Of a DNA stretch of 64,000 bases, positions 8,395-16,069 are shown piece after piece. Location of the stretch: contig CAZEDW010000021.1 in the NCBI GenBank assembly GCA_964510955.1, forward strand, positions 1 to 64,000, in the 5' to 3' direction. The position numbers were made by a program, and so were the translations under genes. Below the pieces are notes generated by a model. The model saw only the letters and a list, made by a program, of their open reading frames with translations. It had not been told where the DNA came from and did no database searches. Within the stretch, counting starts at the first letter, position 1; every line of letters starts with the position of its first letter. The stretch comes from JAFLCM01 sp964510955 (GTDB lineage Bacteria; Planctomycetota; Phycisphaerae; Phycisphaerales; UBA1924).

Positions 8395-9765
8395 TCAGGC
8401 GTCCCTTGACTGGCCGCGCATGTCCGAGCCAAGCGACATGAACATCAGGGCGCCGGCGGCGCTCATGGCCGCGAAGACCCCAAAGGCCCACGCGCCGATC
8501 CCCTTGAACGCGCCGGCGTTGTGCGCGAGGCCCCAGGCGTCGATGCCGATACCGGAGTAGAGCAGGGCGCCAATGAAAGGCGATATCACGCCGCGCACGC
8601 CGGTCAGGAAGACGTGCACCCCCATGTACAGGGCCGCCCGCTCGCGCTTGGCAAAGTCGTGGTGCCCGAGTTCCCATGCGAGCATCCCGCCCCCGGTGGC
8701 CACGCCCAGCACAACGCGGGAGACGTACAGCGTCGGCTCGTGGCGCCACAGGAACGCCAAAAGCATGAGCCCGTTGGCTAGCACCCACACCCAGGAGTGG
8801 AAGCTGCGGTACTGCACGATGTGCATGCGGTCGAGCAGCGGCGCCCAGAGCGGGATGACGATGACCGGCACGATGGTGACGGCGGCCTGCGTGAGCCCGA
8901 GCGAGCCGGTGTAATCGAGATTGAACACGTCCTTCAGCGCGATGATGAAGACGGGGATCGCCGCGAGGTTGGGCATCCCAAGCACGAACTGGGCTGCCAT
9001 GAACCTGCGGTAGTCACGGTCCTCGCGCAGCAGGCGCAGCATGGCCGGCAGGCCCGCGGACGGGTGGTCAAGCCGGTGGGAGCTCGACGCGCCGTCGGAC
9101 CGCTCCGCGATGAGCTGCGCGCGCCGTCCGCGCCAGCGGATGCGGGCGAAGACCCGCACGCCGAGCACGCCAGCAACCACCGCCGCGCCGTAGACCACCG
9201 AGAATGCGCGCGGCCCGATGTCCATGGCCCGCCCGAGCAGCAGCGCCGTAACGCCGACCAGCAGCGACGCCAGCAGTGTGACGACGCCGATCATCCGGGC
9301 GCGGCGCTCGCGGGGGTAGTTGGCGCGCCACAGGTCGGTGCGGGCGGCGATCATCCCGGTCAGCGAGCACCGGGCGAGTATCGTGAACGCCACGATCTGC
9401 CACAGGCCGAGCTCGGACATCGGGGCCAGCGCCATCCCCGCGACGCACACCAGCACGCCCAACTGGAACGCGTTCACGGCCCGCACCCTGTCACGCCCGT
9501 GGATCAGCCGGCTCCACAGCGGCGCGGTGAGGTTCGAGATCGCGGGGGCCGCGGTGATCAGCGCGATGAAGAAGTTCGACGCGTGGAACGCCTTGGACGC
9601 GATCACCCCGACCACCGGCCCCTCGACGCACGCCGTCGCCGAGCCCAGGAGCGCAACGCTCGCCAGCTCGCGCGCGTAGTTCGCACGAGCAAGCCGTGGT
9701 TGGTGGTGGGGGAGTGCGCCCGCGACGGCGGACCGGATCGCGAGCGCCGTTCGTCGGACGGGCAT
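8395..9765 (-). CDS. MFS transporter of unknown substrate
   Basis: This 456-residue protein has about ten to twelve membrane segments with the MFS central loop (RIRWRGRRAQLIAERSDGAS, about residues 210-230). Arginine-rich cytoplasmic motifs such as RANYPRERRARMIG occur between helices 4 and 5. The N-terminus is long and basic before the first helix, so the true start may be one of several downstream codons; no clear ribosome site is seen. It stands alone, followed by the small lipoprotein gene upstream on the same strand. No substrate can be proposed. Confidence 0.8.
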   Translation of the reverse strand: MPVRRTALAIRSAVAGALPHHQPRLARANYARELASVALLGSATACVEGPVVGVIASKAFHASNFFIALITAAPAISNLTAPLWSRLIHGRDRVRAVNAFQLGVLVCVAGMALAPMSELGLWQIVAFTILARCSLTGMIAARTDLWRANYPRERRARMIGVVTLLASLLVGVTALLLGRAMDIGPRAFSVVYGAAVVAGVLGVRVFARIRWRGRRAQLIAERSDGASSSHRLDHPSAGLPAMLRLLREDRDYRRFMAAQFVLGMPNLAAIPVFIIALKDVFNLDYTGSLGLTQAAVTIVPVIVIPLWAPLLDRMHIVQYRSFHSWVWVLANGLMLLAFLWRHEPTLYVSRVVLGVATGGGMLAWELGHHDFAKRERAALYMGVHVFLTGVRGVISPFIGALLYSGIGIDAWGLAHNAGAFKGIGAWAFGVFAAMSAAGALMFMSLGSDMRGQSRDA

Positions 9766-9800
9766 CGGCCGAGGGTAGCAGCGCCGGCGCGGCCGACGGG

Positions 9801-9830
9801 AAAAAACAGAGCACGGGCGTGCCCGTGCTC
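9801..9830 (-). terminator. intrinsic terminator of the lipoprotein gene
   Basis: Perfect 10-bp arms GAGCACGGGC (9809-9818) and GCCCGTGCTC (9821-9830) are followed on the minus strand by TGTTTTTTCC. It ends the leftward lipoprotein transcript before the MFS gene, whose start lies at 9765. Confidence 0.85.
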
Positions 9831-9860
9831 ACAAGGTCGGACGATGGATGGCGGGCGCGG

Positions 9861-10121
9861 TTACCAGGCAACCGGGTGCGGCGTCAGGCGGCTCGGACGG
9901 TCGAAGAACCAGAACCTCTGAAGGTCGCTGTTGATCTGGCTGAAGTTCTGGTCGCGCATGATCGCCGAGCGGTTCTCGATCTCGTCGTGCGTCATGGAGA
10001 GCGTGTCAACCTCGGGGGTCAGGTTGTTGCGGTAGCGGTCCACGCGCGAGCAACCAACGGCGACGAACGCGCACGCCGCGAGGGCGGGGATCAACACCAA
10101 CTTCCGGGGCTGCGCACGCAT
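9861..10121 (-). CDS. small hypothetical lipoprotein
   Basis: This 86-residue protein starts at an ATG preceded by AAGGAG. The N-terminus is basic (MRAQPRKL), then hydrophobic, and reaches a lipobox-like FVAVGC, so Cys24 should be lipidated after signal peptidase II cleavage. The mature part is short and polar (SRVDRYRNNL, IMRDQNFSQINSDLQRFWFF) with no recognisable domain. It is probably membrane-anchored in the periplasm. Strong own terminator and ribosome site suggest a monocistronic, well-expressed gene. Function unknown. Confidence 0.75.
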   Translation of the reverse strand: MRAQPRKLVLIPALAACAFVAVGCSRVDRYRNNLTPEVDTLSMTHDEIENRSAIMRDQNFSQINSDLQRFWFFDRPSRLTPHPVAW

Positions 10122-10384
10122 GGATGCACTCCTTGATCTTGCCCGGCCGCCAGCAAATCGCGGCCCGATTCCGAACACCAACCGACCTCCCGGACTCGCC
10201 GAGCGGGACTTTGTACCAATGGCCGGGAGTCCGGTCAATTGCAGGGTCCCGACGCGCCTCGCCCCGAACATCTGGCTACCACAACTGACCGGTTGATTGA
10301 CGCGCCAACGGACGGCCGGTTCCCTCGGCCCGCGGCGCGCTGGCCCCCAATCCCCGTCCTGACACCACCCTGAGGCCTTGGGTC

Positions 10385-11383
10385 ATGACGATAGTCCCTC
10401 CGTACCATCAGCCCGTGCCCACCCTGCCACCCGAGAGTTCCGTGCCCGGCCCGATCCCCCCGCCGGGATCGGGTGACCACGACGCCGTGGTCGCTTCGCT
10501 GATCGACTCGATCCTGCACGAACCCCGCACTCGCCACCTCGGCCCCACGCGGCTGCCTAGTCGCCAGGCCGCCGGCGAGCTGGTGGAACTTCTCCGCGAG
10601 CTGATGTTCCCGGGCTACTTCGGAAAGCGCGGCCTGACCCGGCACGACCTCCCGGGCCATGTTCACCAGCTCGTCGCCCGCATCGCCAAGTTGGCCGAGG
10701 AGCAGGTGCGCGGCGTGCTGCGCTACATGAAAGACGTCGGCCCCGAGCGGGCCGACAGCCCCGAGAGCGAGGCGTGCGACCGGCGGGCGGCGGAAGTCAC
10801 CAAGAAGTTCGTCGCTCAGTTGCCGGACATCCGGCGCCTCCTGGCCCTGGACGTGCAGGCGGCGCACGACGGCGACCCCGCCGCCGTGCACACCGATGAG
10901 ACGATCTTCTGCTACCCCGGCGTCGACGCCATCTTCGCCCACCGTGTCGCTCACGCGTTCTACGCCCAGGGCGTGCCGCTGCTGCCGCGCATCATCCAGG
11001 AGATGGCCCACACCCGCACCGGCATCGACATCCACCCCGGCGCGACCATCGGCGAGAGCTTCTTCGTCGATCACGGCGGCGGCACCGTCATCGGCGAGAC
11101 CACCAGGATCGGCAACCGCGTCCGCATCTACCAGGGCGTCACCCTCGGGGCCAAGAGCTTCGACACCGACGCGCACGGCCGCATTATCCGCGGCGGCGCC
11201 CAGCGCCACCCGACCATCGGCGACCGCGTCACCATCTACGCCGGCGCCGTCATCCTCGGCGGCGACACCGTCATCGGCGACGATTGCGTGGTCGGCGGCG
11301 GCGTGTTCATCACGCAAAGCATCCCGCCGGGCCACATGGTGATGCAGCCGCGGGCGGAGGTGGTGGTGAGGGAGAAGCGGTAG
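10385..11383 (+). CDS. cysE: serine O-acetyltransferase
   Basis: This 332-residue protein matches the long CysE/EpsC-like form. A helical N-terminal half (residues 35-200) is followed by the left-handed beta-helix of hexapeptide repeats from about 210. The segments IDIHPGATIGE (214-224) and FFVDHGGGTVIGE (227-239) hold the catalytic histidine and acetyl-CoA region. It makes O-acetylserine from serine and acetyl-CoA for cysteine synthesis. No cysK partner is nearby. The start could lie some codons downstream, because the first 30 residues are Pro-rich and unlike the family. Confidence 0.92.
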   Translation: MTIVPPYHQPVPTLPPESSVPGPIPPPGSGDHDAVVASLIDSILHEPRTRHLGPTRLPSRQAAGELVELLRELMFPGYFGKRGLTRHDLPGHVHQLVARIAKLAEEQVRGVLRYMKDVGPERADSPESEACDRRAAEVTKKFVAQLPDIRRLLALDVQAAHDGDPAAVHTDETIFCYPGVDAIFAHRVAHAFYAQGVPLLPRIIQEMAHTRTGIDIHPGATIGESFFVDHGGGTVIGETTRIGNRVRIYQGVTLGAKSFDTDAHGRIIRGGAQRHPTIGDRVTIYAGAVILGGDTVIGDDCVVGGGVFITQSIPPGHMVMQPRAEVVVREKR

Positions 11384-11531
11384 GGGGGGCGGCCCAGTTC
11401 AGGACCACGGCACACCTCGAAGCGGCCCGCACTTTCCCCATCCAAACCGGTGGGGGGTCAGCCGTGCTCGCGTGCTATACTGACCGCGACGGCACGGCCG
11501 CAACGAAGCGGCGATCTTGTGCCGCAACACC

Positions 11532-11603
11532 GCGGGCGTAGTTCAGCGGTAGAACGTCAGCTTCCCAAGCTGAATGTCGCCGGTTCGATTCCGGTCGCCC
11601 GCT
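11532..11603 (+). tRNA. tRNA-Gly (anticodon CCC)
   Basis: A full cloverleaf is visible: acceptor GCGGGCG pairs with CGCCCGC (11596-11602), the D-arm is GTTC/GAAC, the anticodon arm is TCAGC-TTCCCAA-GCTGA with anticodon CCC, and the T-arm is GCCGG-TTCGATT-CCGGT. The 3' CCA is not encoded. Its 3' half is the apparent integration site of the following island. Confidence 0.95.
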
Positions 11604-11609
11604 TTGTCT
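11569..11609 (+). repeat. left attachment-like repeat (tRNA-Gly 3' end)
   Basis: This 41-base segment covers the 3' part of tRNA-Gly and six following bases. It matches 14380-14420 at 35 of 41 positions. A tRNA 3' end repeated at the far border is the classic footprint of tyrosine-recombinase integration. The divergence shows that the event is old. Confidence 0.6.
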
Positions 11610-11660
11610 GCCGCCGATGTCACGCCCCGGGGCGGGCGATGACACCGCCGGCTTTTCGTT
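11608..11660 (+). terminator. putative terminator of tRNA-Gly
   Basis: GCCG, TGTCA and GCCC on the left can pair with GGGC, TGACA and CGGC on the right, followed by TTTTCG. The interrupted stem and position just after the tRNA suggest an intrinsic terminator. Confidence 0.5.
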
Positions 11661-11955
11661 GACAAACCCCGCAGATTCCGCGAGTTCCGGCGAGGCGGGC
11701 GGGGACGGCGAGATCCGGGCCGGCGGCCGGACGATGACAGGGAATGACCTGGGTGGACGCTCGCTTGTGCAAGCGCGTGTGCAAGTGGTTGTGCAAGCGG
11801 GGCGGCGGCAGTACGTTGGGATGGCATCAACGGAGCATTCGTGGGGCCGCCGATGGCAGGCTTCCAGGCGACAATCGTGGCCGGTGGTTCGTTCGTGCCA
11901 GACCAGAGCGGCGCTCCTCGCCCCGTGAGCCGCAATCCCATCCATACCATCGATC
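11661..11955. other. island left flank, no intact gene
   Basis: No credible gene is present. A 26-base stretch around 11764-11789 (CTTGTGCAAGCGCGTGTGCA and on) recurs with two changes at 14290-14315, near the other island end. In one frame these repeats read RSLVQARVQ, and on the opposite strand LAQ/LAH repeats. Such tails are sometimes found at the ends of planctomycete integrases, so this may be decayed integrase DNA. Confidence 0.45.
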
Positions 11956-13230
11956 ATGATCCCATCGAAAAGTGCGATCGATCGTGCTGGCCGGGCCTTG
12001 GCGAAGGGATCGTTCGCGAGCGTTGAGGAGCGGGCACAGCACGAGGCGGTTCTCGACGCGTACAGACAAGCCCACCTCGAACCGCTCACAAGCACCACTC
12101 TTCAACTTCAATCATGGATGAGCGGATTTAGCGGACAGTACTACATCGCGCAGCGATTAAAACGAAAGCCCCAGATCATCCGCAAGCTGCAACGATTGCC
12201 CGGTCGCCTTGTTCAGTTGCAGGATATCGCCGGTGCCCGCATCGTGGTAAAGACCAACAACGATGTCGATCGGCTTGCGAATCACCTGAGACAGAGTGTT
12301 GCGCAGCAAACGCGGGTGGCCATCGGCGCGGTCAACGACTATCGCACCAGCGGTCGGGAAGACAGTGGCTATCGTGCACTCCACATTGTGTTGCTGGCTG
12401 ACCAGAGAAGTGTCGAGCTTCAGCTGCGCAGCGAAGCACAGCACTACTGGGCAGAGCAGATTGAGCGAACGTCGGTGATCTATGGACACCACCTCAAGGA
12501 GCTAGAAGGTGACCGGTCTGTACTCGACTATTTTCAAGTTCTGTCAGACGTGTTTCATGATCTCGAATCCGGTCGAGAACCATCCACAACACGAAAAATC
12601 GAACTCGACGCCGCCCGCACCGCTGCGGAAGCGGTCATTCGCAGATCTGACCGCAGGCAGGTGTTTGACAGCGCAGTAAGTGAAGGTGTCGTGAAAGCCA
12701 TGATCGGTCGCCTGGAGCATCGCCCGGGAGCCATCAACAACTGGATCATGGTTTTCGATTGGAACACTGGATCATTCATCTACTTCGAGCCAGTCGACCG
12801 CGATCCAGTCGCTGCGATGGCTGCTTACGTCGCCAAGGAATCGCAGTTCTTGGCTTCTGACGGTTACGAGGTGGTCATGGTGGGATCGTCTGATCCAAGC
12901 ATGATTCGACACACGCACAGTCACTACTTTGGCATCGAGAACTACGACAATTTGCTGGAGTCCCTGAAGGACTCTATCGAGGGAATCTCCAAGCGAATGC
13001 CGATCGGGATTGATGCGCTGAAGGTCCTTCAAGTGCTGGTTCGGCGAAAGCACTGGAGCAGAGCCAAGATGGTCTCCCGCAGCACACTGAAAAACCACTT
13101 CTGTCAGTCGGTGCAGGACTTTGACAGTGCGATCGACTGGCTCTCGCAGGCGAAGCTCGTCGAAACCAACGGAAAGGATGGCCTATTCCTGAACATTCAA
13201 CAGAAGTCCGTGATTGAGGCATATCTGTAG
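11956..13230 (+). CDS. RelA/SpoT-domain (alarmone synthetase-like) protein, foreign
   Basis: This 424-residue protein has a synthetase core in residues 55-175. R67, K69 and K77 lie in an RLKRK...K ATP-binding stretch, D90 in LQDIAGARIVV, Y139 and H143 in SGYRALH, and E154 in VELQLRS, followed by HYWAEQIE. All residues needed for (p)ppGpp-type synthesis appear intact, and no hydrolase HD domain is present. Residues 260-330 form a second alpha/beta region (NNWIMVFDWNTG, YEVVMVGSSD, HSHYFG), and 350-424 look like a small helical, possibly winged-helix, domain. G+C is clearly lower than all neighbours (near 53% by eye), and it lies in a tRNA island, so it was acquired. It could be a small alarmone synthetase, a toxSAS-like toxin or a phage-defence protein. 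No antitoxin-like gene is adjacent. Confidence 0.8.
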   Translation: MIPSKSAIDRAGRALAKGSFASVEERAQHEAVLDAYRQAHLEPLTSTTLQLQSWMSGFSGQYYIAQRLKRKPQIIRKLQRLPGRLVQLQDIAGARIVVKTNNDVDRLANHLRQSVAQQTRVAIGAVNDYRTSGREDSGYRALHIVLLADQRSVELQLRSEAQHYWAEQIERTSVIYGHHLKELEGDRSVLDYFQVLSDVFHDLESGREPSTTRKIELDAARTAAEAVIRRSDRRQVFDSAVSEGVVKAMIGRLEHRPGAINNWIMVFDWNTGSFIYFEPVDRDPVAAMAAYVAKESQFLASDGYEVVMVGSSDPSMIRHTHSHYFGIENYDNLLESLKDSIEGISKRMPIGIDALKVLQVLVRRKHWSRAKMVSRSTLKNHFCQSVQDFDSAIDWLSQAKLVETNGKDGLFLNIQQKSVIEAYL

Positions 13231-13284
13231 ACGCGGGGGCATCGAGCGGCCAGCGTGATCGCGCATGGCATGCCGTGAGACCCA

Positions 13285-13424
13285 TTAGCGGGCCGCCGCT
13301 ACTGTTGCTGCCCCGCCAACCGCCCCGAGCGGCAGGTTCGGCAGGCTGGCCACCGCTCCCGCCAAGCCGAGCAGCTTCGGATCGGTGTAAACGTCGGCCG
13401 TGAGGCTCGGATCGCTGTGCCTCG
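13285..13424 (-). pseudogene. tyrosine recombinase C-terminal remnant
   Basis: Read leftward, the frame gives VARHSDPSLTADVYTDPKLL and then GLAGAVASLPNLPL before a stop at 13285. This is the C-terminal box of planctomycete phage-type integrases (RHSDxxLTxxxYTDxxLL), including the catalytic tyrosine. Everything upstream is missing: the fragment abuts the VIT gene stop codon at 13425. It is the decayed integrase of the tRNA-Gly island. Confidence 0.75.
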
Positions 13425-14117
13425 CTACAGCCGCGCGCCGAAGAGTGCGCCGACCCCCGCCGTAAGCCCCATCGCCAGTGCGCCCCAGAAGGTCACGCGG
13501 GCGGCCGACTTGAGCACGGGCGATCCGCCTGCGCGGGCCGCGACCGAGCCGAGCATCGCGAGGAACGCCAGCGACGCGATGGACACACCCCAAGCAAGCC
13601 ACGCCTTGGGCAACACGAGCACCAGCAGCAGCGGCAGCGCCGCCCCGACTGTGAACGTGCCCGCCGAGGCGAACGCCGCCTGCACGGGCCGCGCCGCCAG
13701 CTCCTCCGTGATGCCCAGTTCATCGCGGGCATGGGCCGTGAGAGCGTCCTTGGCCATGAGCTGCGTGGCGACCTCGCCCGCCAGCTTCTCGTCGAGCCCG
13801 CGCTTGACGTAGATCGCGGCGAGTTCGGCGTGCTCGCTCTCGGGCTGCGTCGCGAGTTCGTGCCGCTCCCGCGCGAGATCCGCACCCTCGGTGTCGGCCT
13901 GCGAGCTGACGGACACGTACTCCCCCGCGGCCATGGACATCGCGCCCGCGACCAGCCCCGCGAGCCCCGCGACGAGGATGCCGCTCCGCTCGGTGTCGGC
14001 GGCGGCCACGCCAACAATCAGGCTCGCGGTCGAGACGATGCCGTCGTTCGCACCCAGCACCGCGGCACGGAGCCAGCCGATGCGGTGGGATCGGTGGGAT
14101 TCGGAGTGCCTCATCAT
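13425..14117 (-). CDS. VIT1/CCC1-family membrane transporter (Fe/Mn type)
   Basis: This 230-residue membrane protein begins with SHRIGWLRAAVLGANDGIVS, the conserved first helix of the VIT1/CCC1 family. It continues with SLIVGVAAA and AGLAGLVAGAMSMAAGEYVS and has a charged middle domain (residues 75-145) rich in Glu/His before three C-terminal helices. The family moves ferrous iron or manganese across membranes. Base composition is like the chromosome, unlike the RelA-type gene in the same island. Its stop codon directly joins the integrase remnant, suggesting a deletion junction. Confidence 0.88.
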   Translation of the reverse strand: MMRHSESHRSHRIGWLRAAVLGANDGIVSTASLIVGVAAADTERSGILVAGLAGLVAGAMSMAAGEYVSVSSQADTEGADLARERHELATQPESEHAELAAIYVKRGLDEKLAGEVATQLMAKDALTAHARDELGITEELAARPVQAAFASAGTFTVGAALPLLLVLVLPKAWLAWGVSIASLAFLAMLGSVAARAGGSPVLKSAARVTFWGALAMGLTAGVGALFGARL

Positions 14118-14467
14118 TCACGAAGGGTATCGTGAGGCCGATGGCAGCGCGGACTTGGTCCGCCCACGTCCCGCCACCTTGGCCCAAGTCCCGACGGGTG
14201 GTGACGCCAAGGGATCGGGGCCAGCGCGAAGCCCGCCCGCTCGTGGGCGAGCGTGGCGGGCGCGGCGCGGAATCCCGATCGTGCGAAGTCTTGTGCAAGC
14301 ACGTGTGCAAGCGGTCGCGGCGGGCGTCGAAAGCGGCCAGTCTCTCGGGGCTTTCGAGAGCGATCCCGGCCGTGCCCGGGTTGAACGTCGCCGGCTCGAT
14401 CACGGTCGCCCGCTTTGCCTCCGACTCACTCCAACGGCGCACAGTACTGGTCTCTTGCTGCTCGGGC
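14118..14467. other. island right flank, no gene seen
   Basis: This 350-base gap between the VIT gene and the porin 3' end holds the CTTGTGCAAGC-type repeat (14290-14315) and the degenerate tRNA-like sequence at 14380-14420. It also has CTCTCG/CGAGAG arms with a seven-base loop at about 14343-14361. No protein-like frame was found. Confidence 0.45.
14380..14420 (+). repeat. right attachment-like repeat (degenerate tRNA-Gly 3' end)
   Basis: This segment matches 11569-11609 at 35 of 41 positions. The acceptor half CGCCCGC is intact, but the T-arm is damaged (GCCGG against ACGGT, loop CTCGATC), so it is not a working tRNA. It marks the right border of the island. Confidence 0.6.
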
Positions 14468-15595
14468 TCAGAAGTTCCACTGAATCCCAACAGTGCCGAT
14501 GACCTCAGCTCCGTCCCCCTTGTTGAACTCCCGGGTGTGGTCACCCAGCAGGAGCACGGATACACCCGCGTTCAGCGTCCATGCGCCGAATCGGCCCGGT
14601 ATTCCCAGCGGGATCGACGCCTTGGCGCCGATTTGTGCGAATCCGAACGAGTCATCGCGCCCGGCGCCGTCCTGGTAATAGTCCGAGAGGCTGAGTCCGA
14701 CTACGGCGGGGAACGAGACCGTGATGCGTGTCGTACCGGCGTCGAACGAGAATCCGGGGGCGACGCCGAGCTCCAGGTAGACGCCGGTGTTCGAGTCTGC
14801 GCCGTCGGAGGCGTTGGCGCCGGTCTCGATGGCAAGCGTTGCGTATGGCTTCAGCGACCATGCTTTGAGCCAGTCGGAGTCGTCCAGCGCCATCGATACG
14901 TCGAGCTCCTGCACAGTCTCGAAGGCATCACTCGGGCTGGTCAGGAACGTGTAGGACGCCGTGAGGGAGAGCTTGTCGTGGGTCACCGTGAGACCGGCGA
15001 GCAGATCGCACTCGTACCACTCCTGTACGAGGTCGTCGTTCCGCGACCCTCCGTTGGCGCCGAAGCTCCCCCAGACGCCCGCAAAGCCGTCGAGCTTGAA
15101 GCTCTCGTTGTCCGCCAGCCGCGCCGTCAGCCGCGCGGCGGGCTGCACGATCAGGCCCTGGTCCTGCTGCCGGATGCCCCGATAGAAATAGGCGTTGGTG
15201 AAATCGAGATTGATCTGCACGCCGATCGCGGAACCCGCGTGCGCTTCCGGGACGGGCGCGGCGGGCCGCGGGTCAGAGACCGCTGGCAGCACACCAGGTT
15301 CACCCGTCTGGATCGTCGGCGTGCCGCTCACCGACTGCGCAGCTGGATCCTGCGCGCCGGCGACACCCGCGCCGACGGACATCGACGCGAGCCCCGCCAT
15401 CGCCCCCTTCAGAAGCCGCGACCCGCCCTCTCTCGTTGCTCCCGCTGCGCGGCGCCGCCGGGCACGAGGCCGCGCCTTCTCGTCGGACCGGCCCCGACGC
15501 CAGTCGCGGATGAATACCCAGGCGAGGTATCCATCGGCCGCCGCGCCAGCGCTCACCAGGAGCGCCGCCGCACACCAGACCGTTGCATCGCTCAT
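14468..15595 (-). CDS. putative outer-membrane porin, TorF-like, with unusual N-terminus
   Basis: This protein has 375 residues from the ATG at 15595, which follows a GGAG. Residues 120-375 are strand-rich with alternating hydrophobics, begin INLDFTNAYFYRGIRQQDQG and end in an aromatic (IQWNF), as in TorF-like putative porins. The N-terminus is odd. A membrane segment (residues 5-27) is followed by a basic Arg-rich stretch (30-53) and then a second, signal-peptide-like segment ending near VAGAQDP. A start at an internal ATG around 15382 (MAGLASMSVG), with GAAGGGGG-like bases upstream, would give a normal exported protein. It faces the kdp operon across shared operator-like repeats, so a role in ion passage under low potassium is inferred. 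Confidence 0.65.
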   Translation of the reverse strand: MSDATVWCAAALLVSAGAAADGYLAWVFIRDWRRGRSDEKARPRARRRRAAGATREGGSRLLKGAMAGLASMSVGAGVAGAQDPAAQSVSGTPTIQTGEPGVLPAVSDPRPAAPVPEAHAGSAIGVQINLDFTNAYFYRGIRQQDQGLIVQPAARLTARLADNESFKLDGFAGVWGSFGANGGSRNDDLVQEWYECDLLAGLTVTHDKLSLTASYTFLTSPSDAFETVQELDVSMALDDSDWLKAWSLKPYATLAIETGANASDGADSNTGVYLELGVAPGFSFDAGTTRITVSFPAVVGLSLSDYYQDGAGRDDSFGFAQIGAKASIPLGIPGRFGAWTLNAGVSVLLLGDHTREFNKGDGAEVIGTVGIQWNF

Positions 15596-15689
15596 GACAT
15601 CAGCTCCAGCTTGCACGCCAGCGACGGGCGCTCGGACGATGGCCCGGCCGCGCGCGTGACGGCATAAGTGTCGTCACTCGGCATCGGAA

Positions 15690-15742
15690 GTCGCTCAACG
15701 CCGCGTAAACGGGGCGCCTCATCCCATCAACGCGCGATCAAG
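15690..15742 (-). promoter_or_regulatory. operator-like repeat pair facing the porin gene
   Basis: Read on the minus strand, GTTTACGCGGCGTTGA (15695-15710) and CTTGATCGCGCGTTGA (15727-15742) are copies of the same 16-bp element, exactly 32 bp apart. The outer copy is followed by GCGAC, as is the outer copy facing kdp. With 15785-15832 they make a symmetric divergent control region, probably for KdpE. Confidence 0.65.
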
Positions 15743-15784
15743 GCGTTGGCCCCCGGTCCCGGGCATCGAGCGATCCGCCGGCGT

Positions 15785-15837
15785 CTTTATGGCGCGTTGA
15801 TGCAGTCAACCCGCGCGTTTATGGCGGGTTGAGCGAC
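15785..15837 (+). promoter_or_regulatory. operator-like repeat pair facing the kdp operon
   Basis: CTTTATGGCGCGTTGA (15785-15800) and GTTTATGGCGGGTTGA (15817-15832) are direct repeats at 32-bp spacing, about three helical turns. They lie some 90-135 bases upstream of the first kdp-operon start. Both members of the opposite pair have the same spacing. OmpR-class regulators such as KdpE bind direct repeats, so this is the likely KdpE site. Confidence 0.7.
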
Positions 15838-15919
15838 ACGAGCCCCGCGCCCGGCGATGCTCCTGTCATCTCTTCAACCGTCCCGACATTCGGGCAACCA
15901 CTTTCAACCCTTGACTCCC

Positions 15920-16069
15920 ATGAACGATCTCATACCGCTGGCAATATTCGTCGTGTGCCTGCTCGCAACGCTCGGTCTTGTGAGGGCGTGCGAGTGGCTG
16001 CTGCCGTCGCGCGCCGAGCGTCCGATGACGGCGACGCACGGCCCCCGCGGAGAGGAGCACGTTCCATGA
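15920..16069 (+). CDS. small membrane peptide preceding kdpF
   Basis: This 49-residue protein has one hydrophobic helix (LIPLAIFVVCLLATLGLVRA) followed by a charged tail. Short single-helix peptides of this type are often found directly before kdpF, sometimes named potassium ABC transporter ATPase by default. Its stop overlaps the kdpF start as ATGA (16066-16069), so the two are translationally coupled. It may stabilise the Kdp complex; this is inferred from position only. The ATG at 15920 is preferred over an upstream ATG, because the helix starts at once. Confidence 0.7.
   Translation: MNDLIPLAIFVVCLLATLGLVRACEWLLPSRAERPMTATHGPRGEEHVP

Noticed and set aside
14320..14413. possible second complete tRNA with GCGGGCG/CGCCCGC acceptor arms
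   Set aside because: The T-arm is mispaired, no valid anticodon loop was found and the length is 94 bases; better explained as a degenerate att copy.
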